Assembly: GCA_023386585.1 (NCBI GenBank)
Contig: JAEWJM010000011.1
Coordinates: 1 to 64,000 of the forward strand
Reading direction: 5' to 3'
Length of the DNA stretch: 64,000 nucleotides
Source of the DNA: Bacteroidota bacterium
GTDB taxonomy: Bacteria; Bacteroidota; Bacteroidia; Flavobacteriales; Flavobacteriaceae
The position numbers and the translations under genes are program-made. Below, one piece after another: positions 43,628-51,765 of this stretch; position 1 is the stretch's first letter, and the number at the start of each line of letters is the position of its first letter. The notes under the pieces were generated by a model. The model searched no databases, had not been told where the DNA came from, and saw nothing but the letters and a program-made list of their open reading frames with translations.

Positions 43628-45103
43628 GTGGGATTATACAAAAGCCTCTTTAAACAAACTGCCATCTACGGATTCGCCACTGTATTCCCGCGGATGATGA
43701 GCTTTTTGTTGACACCGCTGTATGTTACGCCCGGAATTCTGGACCGCGACGAATATGGCCGCGTAAGCCAGATTTTCGCCTACATGATTTTCATGAACGT
43801 CATCCTTGCCTACGGAATGGAAACGTCCTTTTTCCGCTTCTACAACAAGGAAACCAATAAGAAAGACGTTATCGAAACTTCGATCATTTCGATATTCTGG
43901 ACGTCACTTTTATTCCTCGCACTCGCGCTGATACTTCGCGGAAATGTCGCCGCCTGGATCGGGATCGATGTTCAATATGTCACTTATGCCATCTGGATTC
44001 TCGTCCTCGATGCACTCGCCATCGTCCCGTTTTCAAAGCTCCGTGCAACCGCAAAACCGATGCGTTACGCGGTGATCAAAATGGGAAATGTTACGATCAA
44101 CGTTTTGTTGAACCTGTTTTTCCTGCTCTGGCTTCCCAAAATCGCTGAAGCGGATCCGAACAGTTTCATCGGTTCGCTGTATTTCGAAGACTACCAGATC
44201 GGGTACATTTTCGTTTCGAATGTGATCGCAAGCCTATTAACTTTCGTCGTTCTCTCAGGCGATTACATGCATGTCTCGTGGCACTTCAATACCGATCTCT
44301 GGAAACGGATGATGCGCTACGGATTTCCGATTTTATTCGCCGGGATTGCATTTGCGATAAACGAACAATTCGACAAAATCCTTCTCGGAAAGTTGCTTCC
44401 GCCAAACGTAGCCGATTCGCAAGTGGGAGTTTACTCGGCGTGTTACAAACTCGGACTTTTCATGGTACTTTTCCGCACGGCATACACACTCGGAATCGAA
44501 CCGTTTTTCTTCAGTCATGCATCGCATAAGAACGCTCCCAAAACCTACGCAACGGTTACAAAATATTTCGTTATTTCCGGTTCCTGCATTTCATTGGCGG
44601 TAATCGTATTTTCCGATTTGCTCAAGCGGCTGATGATCCCGAACGTCGCCTACTGGGAAGCCATGAAGATCGTTCCGTTGATAATTCTCGCGAATTTTTT
44701 CCTGGGAATCTATACCAACCTTTCGGTTTGGTACAAGCTGATCGACAAAACCTACATCGGCGCCTATATTTCACTGATCGGCGCCATTGTAACTCTCGCC
44801 CTCAATTTCCTTCTGATCCCAAAATACAGCTATATGGGTTCGGCAATCGCAACAATCGCCGCCTACGGAACCATGATGACGATCTCCTACTTCTGGGGCA
44901 ACAAATACTATCCGATTCCGTACGATGCACCAAAAATCGGCGGCTACCTCGCAGTTTCAATCGCATTTTCAGGAATATATTTCTATTTTTTCAGGGAAAA
45001 CTACTTCGTCGGAATCCCAATGCTGCTGGCGTTCGGCTACTTTGTTTACCACAACGAAAAAGAGACGATCCAACGGATCATGCGGCGAAAGCCAACCGAT
45101 TAA
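43628..45103 (+). CDS. Second oligosaccharide flippase-like membrane protein
   Basis: A 491-residue protein with about 12-14 transmembrane segments, MATE/MVF-like. SLFKQTAIYGFATVFPRMMSFLLTPLYV is the typical N-terminus of polysaccharide_synt proteins (given here in part: FKQTAIYGF). The start codon is GTG, supported by the promoter box. It lies outside the main polysaccharide locus, before dut and a sugar nucleotidyltransferase, an order I know from several flavobacteria. It may flip a more general lipid-linked precursor; MurJ-like activity cannot be excluded. Confidence 0.85.
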   Translation: MGLYKSLFKQTAIYGFATVFPRMMSFLLTPLYVTPGILDRDEYGRVSQIFAYMIFMNVILAYGMETSFFRFYNKETNKKDVIETSIISIFWTSLLFLALALILRGNVAAWIGIDVQYVTYAIWILVLDALAIVPFSKLRATAKPMRYAVIKMGNVTINVLLNLFFLLWLPKIAEADPNSFIGSLYFEDYQIGYIFVSNVIASLLTFVVLSGDYMHVSWHFNTDLWKRMMRYGFPILFAGIAFAINEQFDKILLGKLLPPNVADSQVGVYSACYKLGLFMVLFRTAYTLGIEPFFFSHASHKNAPKTYATVTKYFVISGSCISLAVIVFSDLLKRLMIPNVAYWEAMKIVPLIILANFFLGIYTNLSVWYKLIDKTYIGAYISLIGAIVTLALNFLLIPKYSYMGSAIATIAAYGTMMTISYFWGNKYYPIPYDAPKIGGYLAVSIAFSGIYFYFFRENYFVGIPMLLAFGYFVYHNEKETIQRIMRRKPTD

Positions 45104-45111
45104 ATTTTTTG

Positions 45112-45187
45112 AAGCTGTTTCCTGCTGTCCGCTGTATCTTTTCTCCGCTGACGCGTGAAAAAGGATGCCGCTTCCATCAGGGCTAAA
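45112..45187. repeat. Candidate dispersed intergenic element between flippase and dut genes
   Basis: This non-coding stretch holds CTGTTTCCTGCTGTCCGCTG, a central imperfect CTTTTCTCC...GAAAAAGG hairpin, and GATGCCGCTTCCATCAGGGC. I recall close versions of both ends in many intergenic gaps of Flavobacterium genomes, so it is probably one copy of a repeat family. The recall cannot be verified here. No coding frame or terminator T-run is present. Confidence 0.45.
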
Positions 45188-45203
45188 GTTTAAAACTCTC
45201 AAC

Positions 45204-45638
45204 ATGGAAATCAAAATCATCAACAGGTCGGCTCATGATCTTCCGGCCTACGAAACCGGCGAATCCGCAGGAATGGATCTGCGCGCCAACATCGACCAAC
45301 CCGTAACGCTGCGCCCGCTCGAGCGCGCCGTGATCAAAACCGGACTCTTCATTGAGCTTCCGCACGGCTACGAGGCGCAGGTCAGACCTAGAAGCGGGCT
45401 GGCGGCAAAAAAAGGAATCACCGTCCTGAATTCACCCGGAACCGTCGATGCCGATTACCGTGGGGAAATCGGGGTTATTTTAGTAAATTTATCGAATGAC
45501 GAATTTGTTGTCGAAAATGGCGAAAGAATAGCCCAAATGGTCATCGCGAAACACGAACGCGCACAATGGATTCCGGTATCGGAACTCTCTGAAACCTCAC
45601 GGGGCGAAGGCGGTTTTGGCAGCACGGGAGTTAAGTAG
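45204..45638 (+). CDS. dut: dUTP diphosphatase
   Basis: A 144-residue protein of standard length starting MEIKIINRSAHDLPAYET. All five dUTPase motifs are visible: AGMDLRA, PRSGLAAK, NSPGTVDADYRGEI, NGERIAQMVI and RGEGGFGSTG. The trimeric enzyme hydrolyses dUTP to dUMP and keeps uracil out of DNA. The longer frame upstream reads into the intergenic element and is rejected. Confidence 0.96.
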   Translation: MEIKIINRSAHDLPAYETGESAGMDLRANIDQPVTLRPLERAVIKTGLFIELPHGYEAQVRPRSGLAAKKGITVLNSPGTVDADYRGEIGVILVNLSNDEFVVENGERIAQMVIAKHERAQWIPVSELSETSRGEGGFGSTGVK

Positions 45639-45642
45639 CGCA

Positions 45643-45719
45643 GCTTTCGGCAATTAGCGAATTAAAGTCAATTAAAATTATTAATTATATAAACAAGCTG
45701 AAGGCTAATTGCTGACAGC
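45643..45719. repeat. Imperfect inverted repeat after dut
   Basis: Arms of 16 nt (GCTTTCGGCAATTAGC at 45643-45658; GCTAATTGCTGACAGC at 45704-45719) pair at 14 of 16 positions, with nine perfect inner pairs. The 45-nt spacer is very AT-rich. It fills the 94-bp gap before the nucleotidyltransferase gene. It may end dut transcription weakly or be another dispersed repeat. Confidence 0.55.
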
Positions 45720-45732
45720 AAACAAATAAAAA

Positions 45733-46743
45733 ATGAAGATCATCGTTCCAATGGCCGGCCGCGGCTCCAGATTACGCCCTCACACTTTAACTGTTCCAAA
45801 ACCGCTGATCCCGATTGCCGGAAAGCCAATTGTTCACCGCCTTGTTGAAGACATCGCGGGAGTTATCGATCAGCAAATTGACGAAATTGCGTTCATTATC
45901 CATAAGGATTTTGGAGTACAGGTAGAAAATGACCTTTTGGCCATTGCAGCGAAATTAGGCGCAGCGGGCCGCATTTACTACCAGAATGAAGCGCTTGGAA
46001 CAGCTCATGCCATTATGTGCGCTCACGAATCGATGACCGGACCCATCGTGGTTGCCTATGCAGACACTTTGTTCCGCGCCGATTTCAGCCTTGATACTTC
46101 AGCCGACAGCGTGATATGGGTGAAGCAGGTTGACGACCCGAGCGCGTTTGGAGTGGTTCAGCTCGACGGCGACAACCGCATTGTTGATTTCGTAGAAAAG
46201 CCAAAGGAATTTGTCTCCGATCTGGCGATTATCGGGATTTACTATTTCAAAAGCGGCGAAACTTTGCGCGACGAATTACAATATTTGCTCGATAATAATG
46301 TTGTTAAGGGTGGCGAATACCAATTGACTGACGGACTTGAAAACATGAAGCAGAAAGGTTTGAAATTCGTGCCCGGAAAAGTCGATGAATGGATGGACTG
46401 CGGCAACAAAAACGTCACCGTGGAAACTAACTCGCGAATGCTTGGTTTCCTTCACAGCGACGGCGAGCATTTGATCGACTATGGCGTGAAATCGGAAAAC
46501 TCCACCATCATTCCTCCGTGCTACATTGGCGAAGACGTGATTTTGATCAACGCTACGGTTGGCCCTAACGTTTCGCTTGGCAAAGGCTGCCATGTCACCG
46601 ACAGCTCAATTAAAAACAGTTTGGTGCAAACGCATTCTAAGATTAAGAACGCTAAGCTCGATAATGCCATGATCGGTAGCCACGCAGTATTCAATGGTAA
46701 TTTTACAAGCATCAGCATCGGCGATTATTCGGTGCTGGAATAA
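45733..46743 (+). CDS. Sugar-phosphate nucleotidyltransferase
   Basis: A 336-residue protein. MKIIVPMAGRGSRLRPHTLT is the nucleotide-binding signature of glucose-1-phosphate thymidylyl/uridylyl-type enzymes, with KPLIPIAGKPI after it. ALGTAHAI, YADTLF, VVQLD and GEYQLTD follow. The C-terminal part (about 255-336) has hexapeptide-like repeats (IGEDVILINATVGPNVSLG). It should make an NDP-sugar; RmlA-like or GlmU-like specificity is not clear. It leads a run with a TPR protein, DUF4292 lipoprotein and EnvC-like protein on the same strand. Confidence 0.9.
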   Translation: MKIIVPMAGRGSRLRPHTLTVPKPLIPIAGKPIVHRLVEDIAGVIDQQIDEIAFIIHKDFGVQVENDLLAIAAKLGAAGRIYYQNEALGTAHAIMCAHESMTGPIVVAYADTLFRADFSLDTSADSVIWVKQVDDPSAFGVVQLDGDNRIVDFVEKPKEFVSDLAIIGIYYFKSGETLRDELQYLLDNNVVKGGEYQLTDGLENMKQKGLKFVPGKVDEWMDCGNKNVTVETNSRMLGFLHSDGEHLIDYGVKSENSTIIPPCYIGEDVILINATVGPNVSLGKGCHVTDSSIKNSLVQTHSKIKNAKLDNAMIGSHAVFNGNFTSISIGDYSVLE

Positions 46744-46750
46744 CAAACAA

Positions 46751-48106
46751 ATGAAAATACAGCGATTTCTCCTTTGCTTATTGGCTGCCGCTGCGTTTAC
46801 GCCCACGTCGGTTTCTGCGCAAGCCGAGCCTGAAGACATTGCTGCGGTGACCGATGAGTTCCAGGATTACTTCTATGAAAGCCTGAAACAAAAGGGAATC
46901 GAAAACTACGATAAAGCGATAACCGCACTAGAACAATGTCTTAGGCTTCAGCCTAACAATGCGGTTGTGCATTACGAATTGGGAAAGAATTACCTTCTTG
47001 AGAAGAATTACAAACAAGCCTACTCCGAATTTGAATCCGCGTCCAAAATCGATCCGACTAATCAATGGTATTGGGTCGGGATGTATGACGTGTGTTATGA
47101 AACCCGCGATTATGCACAGGCAATTGTCATCGTCAACAAGCTGATCGAATTTAAAAAGGAATATAAGGAAGACCTGGCGTCGCTGTATATGAATACGCAA
47201 CAGTTCGACAAAGCGCTCGAGCTCATCAACGAACTGAACGATAATGTGGGCCGCACCGAATTGCGCGACAATTACAAGGCGCAGATCTTACAGGATGCGC
47301 GGTATCAAACCGCCGAAAAAAATAATCTGCTGGATCAGATTAAAAAGAACCCGAAAGAAGAATCAAACTACATATCGCTCATCTACCTCTATTCCGAAAG
47401 TAATCAGGAAGAAAAAGCGATGGAAGTAGCAAAACAGCTCGAAAAGCAAATTCCAACTTCAGAATGGGCACAGGTCAGCCTCTTCAAATTCAACCTGAAC
47501 AACAACGACGGCGAAAAGGCGGTGAACTCGATGAACATTGTACTTGCCAGCAAAAAAATTGACAGTAAGATAAAGCATCGGGTGCTGAATGAGTTCCTGA
47601 TTTTCGCGAAAGACAAACCGCAGTACGACGCAGCGCTCGAAAAGGCAATTTCTTATTTTGACAACGACCGCGAGGTACGGGTTGCATTGGAAATCGGCAA
47701 ATTTTACCACTCGAAAAATAATTGGGATCGGGCGATTCATTTTTATGAGCTTCATCTTAAAACATCGCCGGAAGACATCGAAGCGGTTTTATTGCTGCTG
47801 CAGGCCTATACTGAAAAAGGACAGTTCGAACCGGTTGCCAAAAAGGCCGACAGCATGATAGAGCTCTTTCCGATGCAGCCGCAGTTTTATTATTATTCCG
47901 GACTTGCCTACAATCAATTGAAAAATTATAAGAAAGCTACTGAAATTTTGCAAAGCGGACTGGATTACGTCGTTGACGACATTCAGCTCGAGGCCAATTT
48001 CAATATTCAGCTTGGCGAAGCGGCAAATGCAATGGGAGATCAGAAGAAAAAGGAGTCGTATTTTACAAAGGCGGAGCAGCTGATCCAAAAAATTAAAAAG
48101 CAATAA
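46751..48106 (+). CDS. Periplasmic TPR-repeat protein
   Basis: A 451-residue protein. The start at 46751 gives a signal peptide (MKIQRFLLCLLAAAAFTPTS, cleavage near VSAQA). The remainder is a superhelix of tetratricopeptide repeats, for example AVVHYELGKNYLLEKNYKQA near residue 75 and PQFYYYSGLAYNQLKNYKKA near residue 380. TPR proteins act as scaffolds. The stop overlaps the next ATG (TAATG). With DUF4292 and EnvC-like neighbours an envelope assembly role is likely, but no activity can be named. Confidence 0.88.
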   Translation: MKIQRFLLCLLAAAAFTPTSVSAQAEPEDIAAVTDEFQDYFYESLKQKGIENYDKAITALEQCLRLQPNNAVVHYELGKNYLLEKNYKQAYSEFESASKIDPTNQWYWVGMYDVCYETRDYAQAIVIVNKLIEFKKEYKEDLASLYMNTQQFDKALELINELNDNVGRTELRDNYKAQILQDARYQTAEKNNLLDQIKKNPKEESNYISLIYLYSESNQEEKAMEVAKQLEKQIPTSEWAQVSLFKFNLNNNDGEKAVNSMNIVLASKKIDSKIKHRVLNEFLIFAKDKPQYDAALEKAISYFDNDREVRVALEIGKFYHSKNNWDRAIHFYELHLKTSPEDIEAVLLLLQAYTEKGQFEPVAKKADSMIELFPMQPQFYYYSGLAYNQLKNYKKATEILQSGLDYVVDDIQLEANFNIQLGEAANAMGDQKKKESYFTKAEQLIQKIKKQ

Positions 48107-48873
48107 TGAAGAAATATATTGTGCTTGTGCTTTTTGCAATTGCGCTCGGCAGCTGTAAGTCGAAAGCGGTCGTTGCCGAAAAACGCGCTGCCGGAACTTT
48201 GAGCGCAGATGAAATAATAACAAGCCATTATTTGACGGAACGCGATTTCTCGACGTTGTACATTAAAGCAGATGCGAGGTACAAAGATGATGACCAGACG
48301 CAAAACGTAACGGCAGACATTAAAATCAAAAAGGATGAAAAAATCCTGATCAGCGTAAGGTTTCTCGGCATTACTATGGCCAAAGCGCTGATTACTCCAA
48401 AATCGGTTCAGTACTATGAGAAGATCAACGGGAAGTACTTTGATGGTGATTATACGACGTTGAGTAAATGGCTTGGGACTGATCTCGACTTCTACAAAGT
48501 CCAAAACCTGCTCGTTGGCGAAGCGCTGGATGATTTAAAAAAGGGCAAATACATGGCTTCTATTGAAGACAAGTTGTATAAACTTGATGCTGTTGAAGTC
48601 GGAAACAACAAGTCCTTTTATTTTGAAGCAGGAAAATTTTTGCTTAAGAAGGAAGAGATCGAGCAGCCATCAACCGAAAGCCGTCTCACGGTAGAATACA
48701 CTGCCCATACCCAGCATCCGCAGGCGCTTTTGCCCGCCGAAATAATTATAAGAGCAGTCCGCCAGAAAGGTAGCGCGGACATCAACATCGATTACAATTC
48801 CGTAACATTTAACGAGGAACTTTCTTTCCCATACAGCGTTCCCGATGGTTACGATAGAATTTTTATTGATTAG
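48106..48873 (+). CDS. DUF4292 lipoprotein
   Basis: A 255-residue lipoprotein: MKKYIVLVLFAIALGSC, with the lipidated cysteine at residue 17. The mature part matches DUF4292 of Bacteroidota. DIKIKKDEKILISVRFLGI and MAKALITPKSVQYYEKINGKY (in part) resemble the LolA/LolB-like half-barrel fold known for carriers of lipoproteins; I infer fold similarity only from pattern. It overlaps the TPR gene by 1 nt. A carrier or anchor role in the outer membrane is plausible. Confidence 0.85.
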   Translation: MKKYIVLVLFAIALGSCKSKAVVAEKRAAGTLSADEIITSHYLTERDFSTLYIKADARYKDDDQTQNVTADIKIKKDEKILISVRFLGITMAKALITPKSVQYYEKINGKYFDGDYTTLSKWLGTDLDFYKVQNLLVGEALDDLKKGKYMASIEDKLYKLDAVEVGNNKSFYFEAGKFLLKKEEIEQPSTESRLTVEYTAHTQHPQALLPAEIIIRAVRQKGSADINIDYNSVTFNEELSFPYSVPDGYDRIFID

Positions 48874-48878
48874 ATTTG
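48871..48878 (+). promoter_or_regulatory. -7 box TAGATTTG overlapping the DUF4292 stop
   Basis: An exact TAnnTTTG whose first three bases are the TAG stop of the DUF4292 gene. It lies 18 nt before the ATG at 48897, supporting that start and suggesting an internal promoter for the M23 gene. Confidence 0.5.
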
Positions 48879-48896
48879 CAGCAAATTATTCCTGAT

Positions 48897-50159
48897 ATGC
48901 CAAAACTGTCGCTTACTGTGATCCTGCTCCTCATATCGGCTATGGCCTGGTGCCAGCCGAGCCAGCAGCAAAAGCTGGAAGCACGGAAAGAACAAATCCA
49001 AAAGGAAATCCTCGAAAATCAAAGACTGCTTCAGTCGGTTAAAAGCAAAGAAAAATCAGCGACAACCGAATTGCTTCTCCAAAAAGAAAAGATCAAGCTT
49101 AAAGAGCAGCTCATAAATACCACTGAAAAGCAAACACGCGCACTCAGCAATGACATGTATGTCAATCAGGTCCAGATCAACAGGCTTAGAAAAGATCTCG
49201 ATGAACTTCGTGCCGATTATGCCGAAATGATCCTCAAATCCTACAAAGCCCGTTCGGAGCAAAGCCGCGCAATGTTCCTGCTTTCGTCTGAAAACTTTCT
49301 TCAGGCATACAAACGGGCGCAGTACATGAAACAGTATGCCAACTATCGCCGGATGCAAGGCGAGGAAATACGCGATAAAGCGAAACAGCTCTCGGTTTAT
49401 AATGACAAACTAAACGTTCAGAAGACCGAAAAACAGAAGCTTTTAAACGAAAATCAGAAGGAGAAGCAGGAACTGGATAAAGTACGTCAAGAACAGGAAA
49501 AACTTATTGCCGAAATCCAGAAGGATAAAAAGCAGATTGCCGCCGACATCAAGAAAAAACAGCAGGAATCAAAGACAATCGATCGCCAGATCGAAAAACT
49601 TATTCGTGCGGCGATTGCTGCCGCGAACAAAAAGGCTGCTGTTGCTGCTGAAAAAGCTCGGCCAGGAAAGATTACTGCGGCCGCTAAAAAGGCCACGGAA
49701 GAATCGACGAAGATTGTCCTGACACCGGAAGGCAAAGTTGTGGCCGATAATTTCCGCGCAAATAAAGGCAGGTTGCCTTGGCCAGTCGAACGCGGCGTGG
49801 TAACCCTTGGTTATGGTGACCAACCGCATCCGGTGCACAAATCACTGATCGTGCACAACAGCGGCGTTGAAATTACAACCGATTCAGGTGCGAATGCCCG
49901 CGCTGTGTTTGGAGGCGAAGTCGTGAGTATTATCGTTTTGTCGCCGGTCAACAAGGCAGTGATGATCCAACATGGTGACTACTTTACGGTTTATCAGAAT
50001 TTGAGTAAGGTCTACGTAGCCAAAGGCGATAAAGTTTCGTTAAAGCAAAACATCGGTCAGGTGCGGACCAACGGCGACACTGGAAAGACCGTGATCAAGT
50101 TTACTATTTCCCAAAACACCACTTACACCAATCCGCAGGACTGGCTTTCCGGAATGTAA
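48897..50159 (+). CDS. EnvC-like murein hydrolase activator (coiled coil plus M23 domain)
   Basis: A 420-residue protein. The start at 48897 gives signal peptide MPKLSLTVILLLISAMAWC; the upstream TTG belongs to the promoter box. A long coiled coil (about 25-240) with many Lys/Glu/Gln residues is followed by an Ala/Lys linker and a C-terminal M23/LytM domain (about 290-420: PWPVERGVVTLGYGDQ). The metal-binding His and Asp set looks degenerate (HNSGVEI where HxGxD is expected), so it is probably an activator of amidases rather than a peptidase, as in EnvC. Role: septal cell-wall splitting. Confidence 0.9.
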   Translation: MPKLSLTVILLLISAMAWCQPSQQQKLEARKEQIQKEILENQRLLQSVKSKEKSATTELLLQKEKIKLKEQLINTTEKQTRALSNDMYVNQVQINRLRKDLDELRADYAEMILKSYKARSEQSRAMFLLSSENFLQAYKRAQYMKQYANYRRMQGEEIRDKAKQLSVYNDKLNVQKTEKQKLLNENQKEKQELDKVRQEQEKLIAEIQKDKKQIAADIKKKQQESKTIDRQIEKLIRAAIAAANKKAAVAAEKARPGKITAAAKKATEESTKIVLTPEGKVVADNFRANKGRLPWPVERGVVTLGYGDQPHPVHKSLIVHNSGVEITTDSGANARAVFGGEVVSIIVLSPVNKAVMIQHGDYFTVYQNLSKVYVAKGDKVSLKQNIGQVRTNGDTGKTVIKFTISQNTTYTNPQDWLSGM

Positions 50160-50669
50160 TCAGATAAAAAGCGCTTTGAGTTCGGTTGCCTCGGCAGGCT
50201 TCAGTTTGCCGGCAAGAACGAGGCTTAGCTGCTTTCTTCTCAGCGCTGCATCGAAACGAAGTTTTTCTTCTTCGGTTTCAGGAATAACAGGCGCCACTTC
50301 CACCGGTCTGCCGGTTTCATCCACGGCAACGAAGGTATAAATCGCTTCATTGGCTTTTGTCCGGTTTCCCGATTCGCGGTCTTCGATCCAAACGTCAATA
50401 TAGATTTCCATTGAACTTTTAAAACTTCGCGAGACTTTCGCCTCGATGGTGACGACACTTCCCAATGGAATCGATCGGTTAAAAGCGACGTGGTTTACTG
50501 AGGCTGTAACTGTAATTCGCCGAGAATGGCGTCTTGCCGAAATGCTTGCGGCACGGTCCATTCGGGCTAATAGTTCGCCGCCAAAAAGGTTGTTCAACGG
50601 GTTTGTTTCACTTGGAAGTACGAGGTCGGTTAGAATTGTCAGCGATTCAGAGGGATGTTTTGGAAGCAT
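50160..50669 (-). CDS. Acyl-CoA thioesterase (hotdog fold)
   Basis: A 169-residue protein. NPLNNLFGGELLARMD (hotdog helix), TASVNHVAFNRSIPLGSVVTI and KANEAIYTFVAVDETGRP match YciA/BFIT-type acyl-CoA hydrolases, which release free fatty acids from acyl-CoA in the cytoplasm. The stop abuts the EnvC-like gene on the other strand. The start at 50669 is 13 nt after a -7 box. Confidence 0.92.
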   Translation of the reverse strand: MLPKHPSESLTILTDLVLPSETNPLNNLFGGELLARMDRAASISARRHSRRITVTASVNHVAFNRSIPLGSVVTIEAKVSRSFKSSMEIYIDVWIEDRESGNRTKANEAIYTFVAVDETGRPVEVAPVIPETEEEKLRFDAALRRKQLSLVLAGKLKPAEATELKALFI

Positions 50670-50682
50670 TTTCTGTTTTTTA

Positions 50683-50690
50683 CAAAGGTA
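50683..50690 (-). promoter_or_regulatory. -7 box TACCTTTG of the thioesterase gene
   Basis: An exact TAnnTTTG on the minus strand, 13 nt before the ATG at 50669. Its -33 region falls in the T-tract of the upstream terminator, so no distinct TTG is seen. Confidence 0.55.
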
Positions 50691-50698
50691 TCACAATC

Positions 50699-50725
50699 AA
50701 AAAAAAATCCCGTCAATGCGGGATT
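50699..50725 (-). terminator. Rho-independent terminator of the HU-like/SPOR gene
   Basis: A 7-bp stem (AATCCCG / CGGGATT) with a 6-nt loop, followed on the minus strand by nine Ts. It begins 3 nt after the stop codon at 50728. Confidence 0.88.
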
Positions 50726-50727
50726 AA

Positions 50728-51663
50728 TTAAAATTCTTTGATCAGCAGCCAGGCATCCGGATTATCATTTCTCTTTATCGCTGACATTGCCTTGTATGCT
50801 TCGCGGTAAGACGGATAGCTTCCGTAAAGTACCGGATAAAGCCCATGACGGTTTTTTGGCAGCCTTCGCGCTTTAAAACCCTTGTCGCTGAGTGTGTGAT
50901 AAATTCTGTCGGCATTCGATTCTTGTCGGAAGGCACCTGCAACAACGTGATACGGCATCGCTTCTTCCTTTACGGACAGCGTTACAGCGGGCATTGGCGT
51001 TTCGATGAAAAAGGTAGCTTCCTGAATTTTTTGCTGCACTGCTTTTTGAACCGATTTTTCAGTTACCAGAGTATTCTGATCGATTTGGCGCTCATACAGT
51101 TTGTAGCCAATGCTTCCGGCGGCTGTCAAAGCCAGGGCAACAATTGCCGTGTATCGAAGGTATGGCCGCGATTTGCGTTTTTCCGGAGTGATCGCAATTG
51201 GTGCTTTTTCTTCAATTGCTTCCGCTTCCTGTTTGTATGCTTCCCGTTTAATGCCGGGAGAAACAAATGAACTTAATCCGAAAGCTTCTTTAAGATAATT
51301 GAATTGGTCGTATGGTGCAAAAACGATATTCTTCTCATGGTTTAGCGAGAGTTCGCCAATGTTCTTCAGGGTAAAGCGCTCGTTGATCTCCAATATGTTT
51401 TTCCAGATGCCAACCTCGCTTCCGATTGCTTCGACAGCTTCGTCATATGTAGTCTTTTCGGCCTGGGCAATATGATTCGCAAGCAAGCCGTCGTTGTTTC
51501 GGACGTTTGCATTGAATGAAATCAATTTTTTCGGAGGATAGAAAGCATTTGAACTTTCATTAAGCTGTGCCGGCTGCATCTCAGCGAGGAAAGCGCCGAA
51601 CCCCGGAACCGTAACACATTGGTAACGATACAGGAGCTGCGAAATGTACTGTTCGATCTTCAT
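50728..51663 (-). CDS. HU-CCDC81-like and SPOR domain membrane protein
   Basis: A 311-residue protein. The start at 51663 (MKIEQYISQLLYRYQCVTVP) is set by family pattern and by a promoter 5 nt away. The N-terminal half (1-125) looks like the duplicated HU-like domain called HU-CCDC81: GFGAFLAEM, LISFNANVRNNDGLLANHI, FTLKNIGELSLN. A single transmembrane segment (about 163-180, YTAIVALALTAAGSIGY) follows a basic stretch. The C-terminal SPOR domain (about 235-311, MPYHVVAGAFRQESNADRIY) binds denuded septal peptidoglycan in known proteins. Topology: DNA-binding-like domain inside, SPOR outside. Role in division or chromosome positioning is inferred. Confidence 0.88.
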   Translation of the reverse strand: MKIEQYISQLLYRYQCVTVPGFGAFLAEMQPAQLNESSNAFYPPKKLISFNANVRNNDGLLANHIAQAEKTTYDEAVEAIGSEVGIWKNILEINERFTLKNIGELSLNHEKNIVFAPYDQFNYLKEAFGLSSFVSPGIKREAYKQEAEAIEEKAPIAITPEKRKSRPYLRYTAIVALALTAAGSIGYKLYERQIDQNTLVTEKSVQKAVQQKIQEATFFIETPMPAVTLSVKEEAMPYHVVAGAFRQESNADRIYHTLSDKGFKARRLPKNRHGLYPVLYGSYPSYREAYKAMSAIKRNDNPDAWLLIKEF

Positions 51664-51668
51664 AAAAG

Positions 51669-51697
51669 CAAAGTTATGCATTGATGCATGCGGGCAA
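51669..51697 (-). promoter_or_regulatory. Promoter TTG-N18-TAACTTTG, 5 nt from the start codon
   Basis: Minus-strand TTG (51695-51697) and exact TAnnTTTG (51669-51676) with an 18-nt spacer. Only 5 nt separate the box from the ATG at 51663, so the mRNA should have almost no leader. Confidence 0.7.
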
Positions 51698-51765
51698 AAT
51701 TTTATCAACAATTTTTATTAACAATTCGGTCAAAAAGTTATATTTTTCAAACTCAAAATGTTACG

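Noticed and set aside
44728..45186. 152-codon plus-strand ORF
   Set aside because: It is a shifted-frame shadow of the flippase-like gene that runs into the intergenic element.
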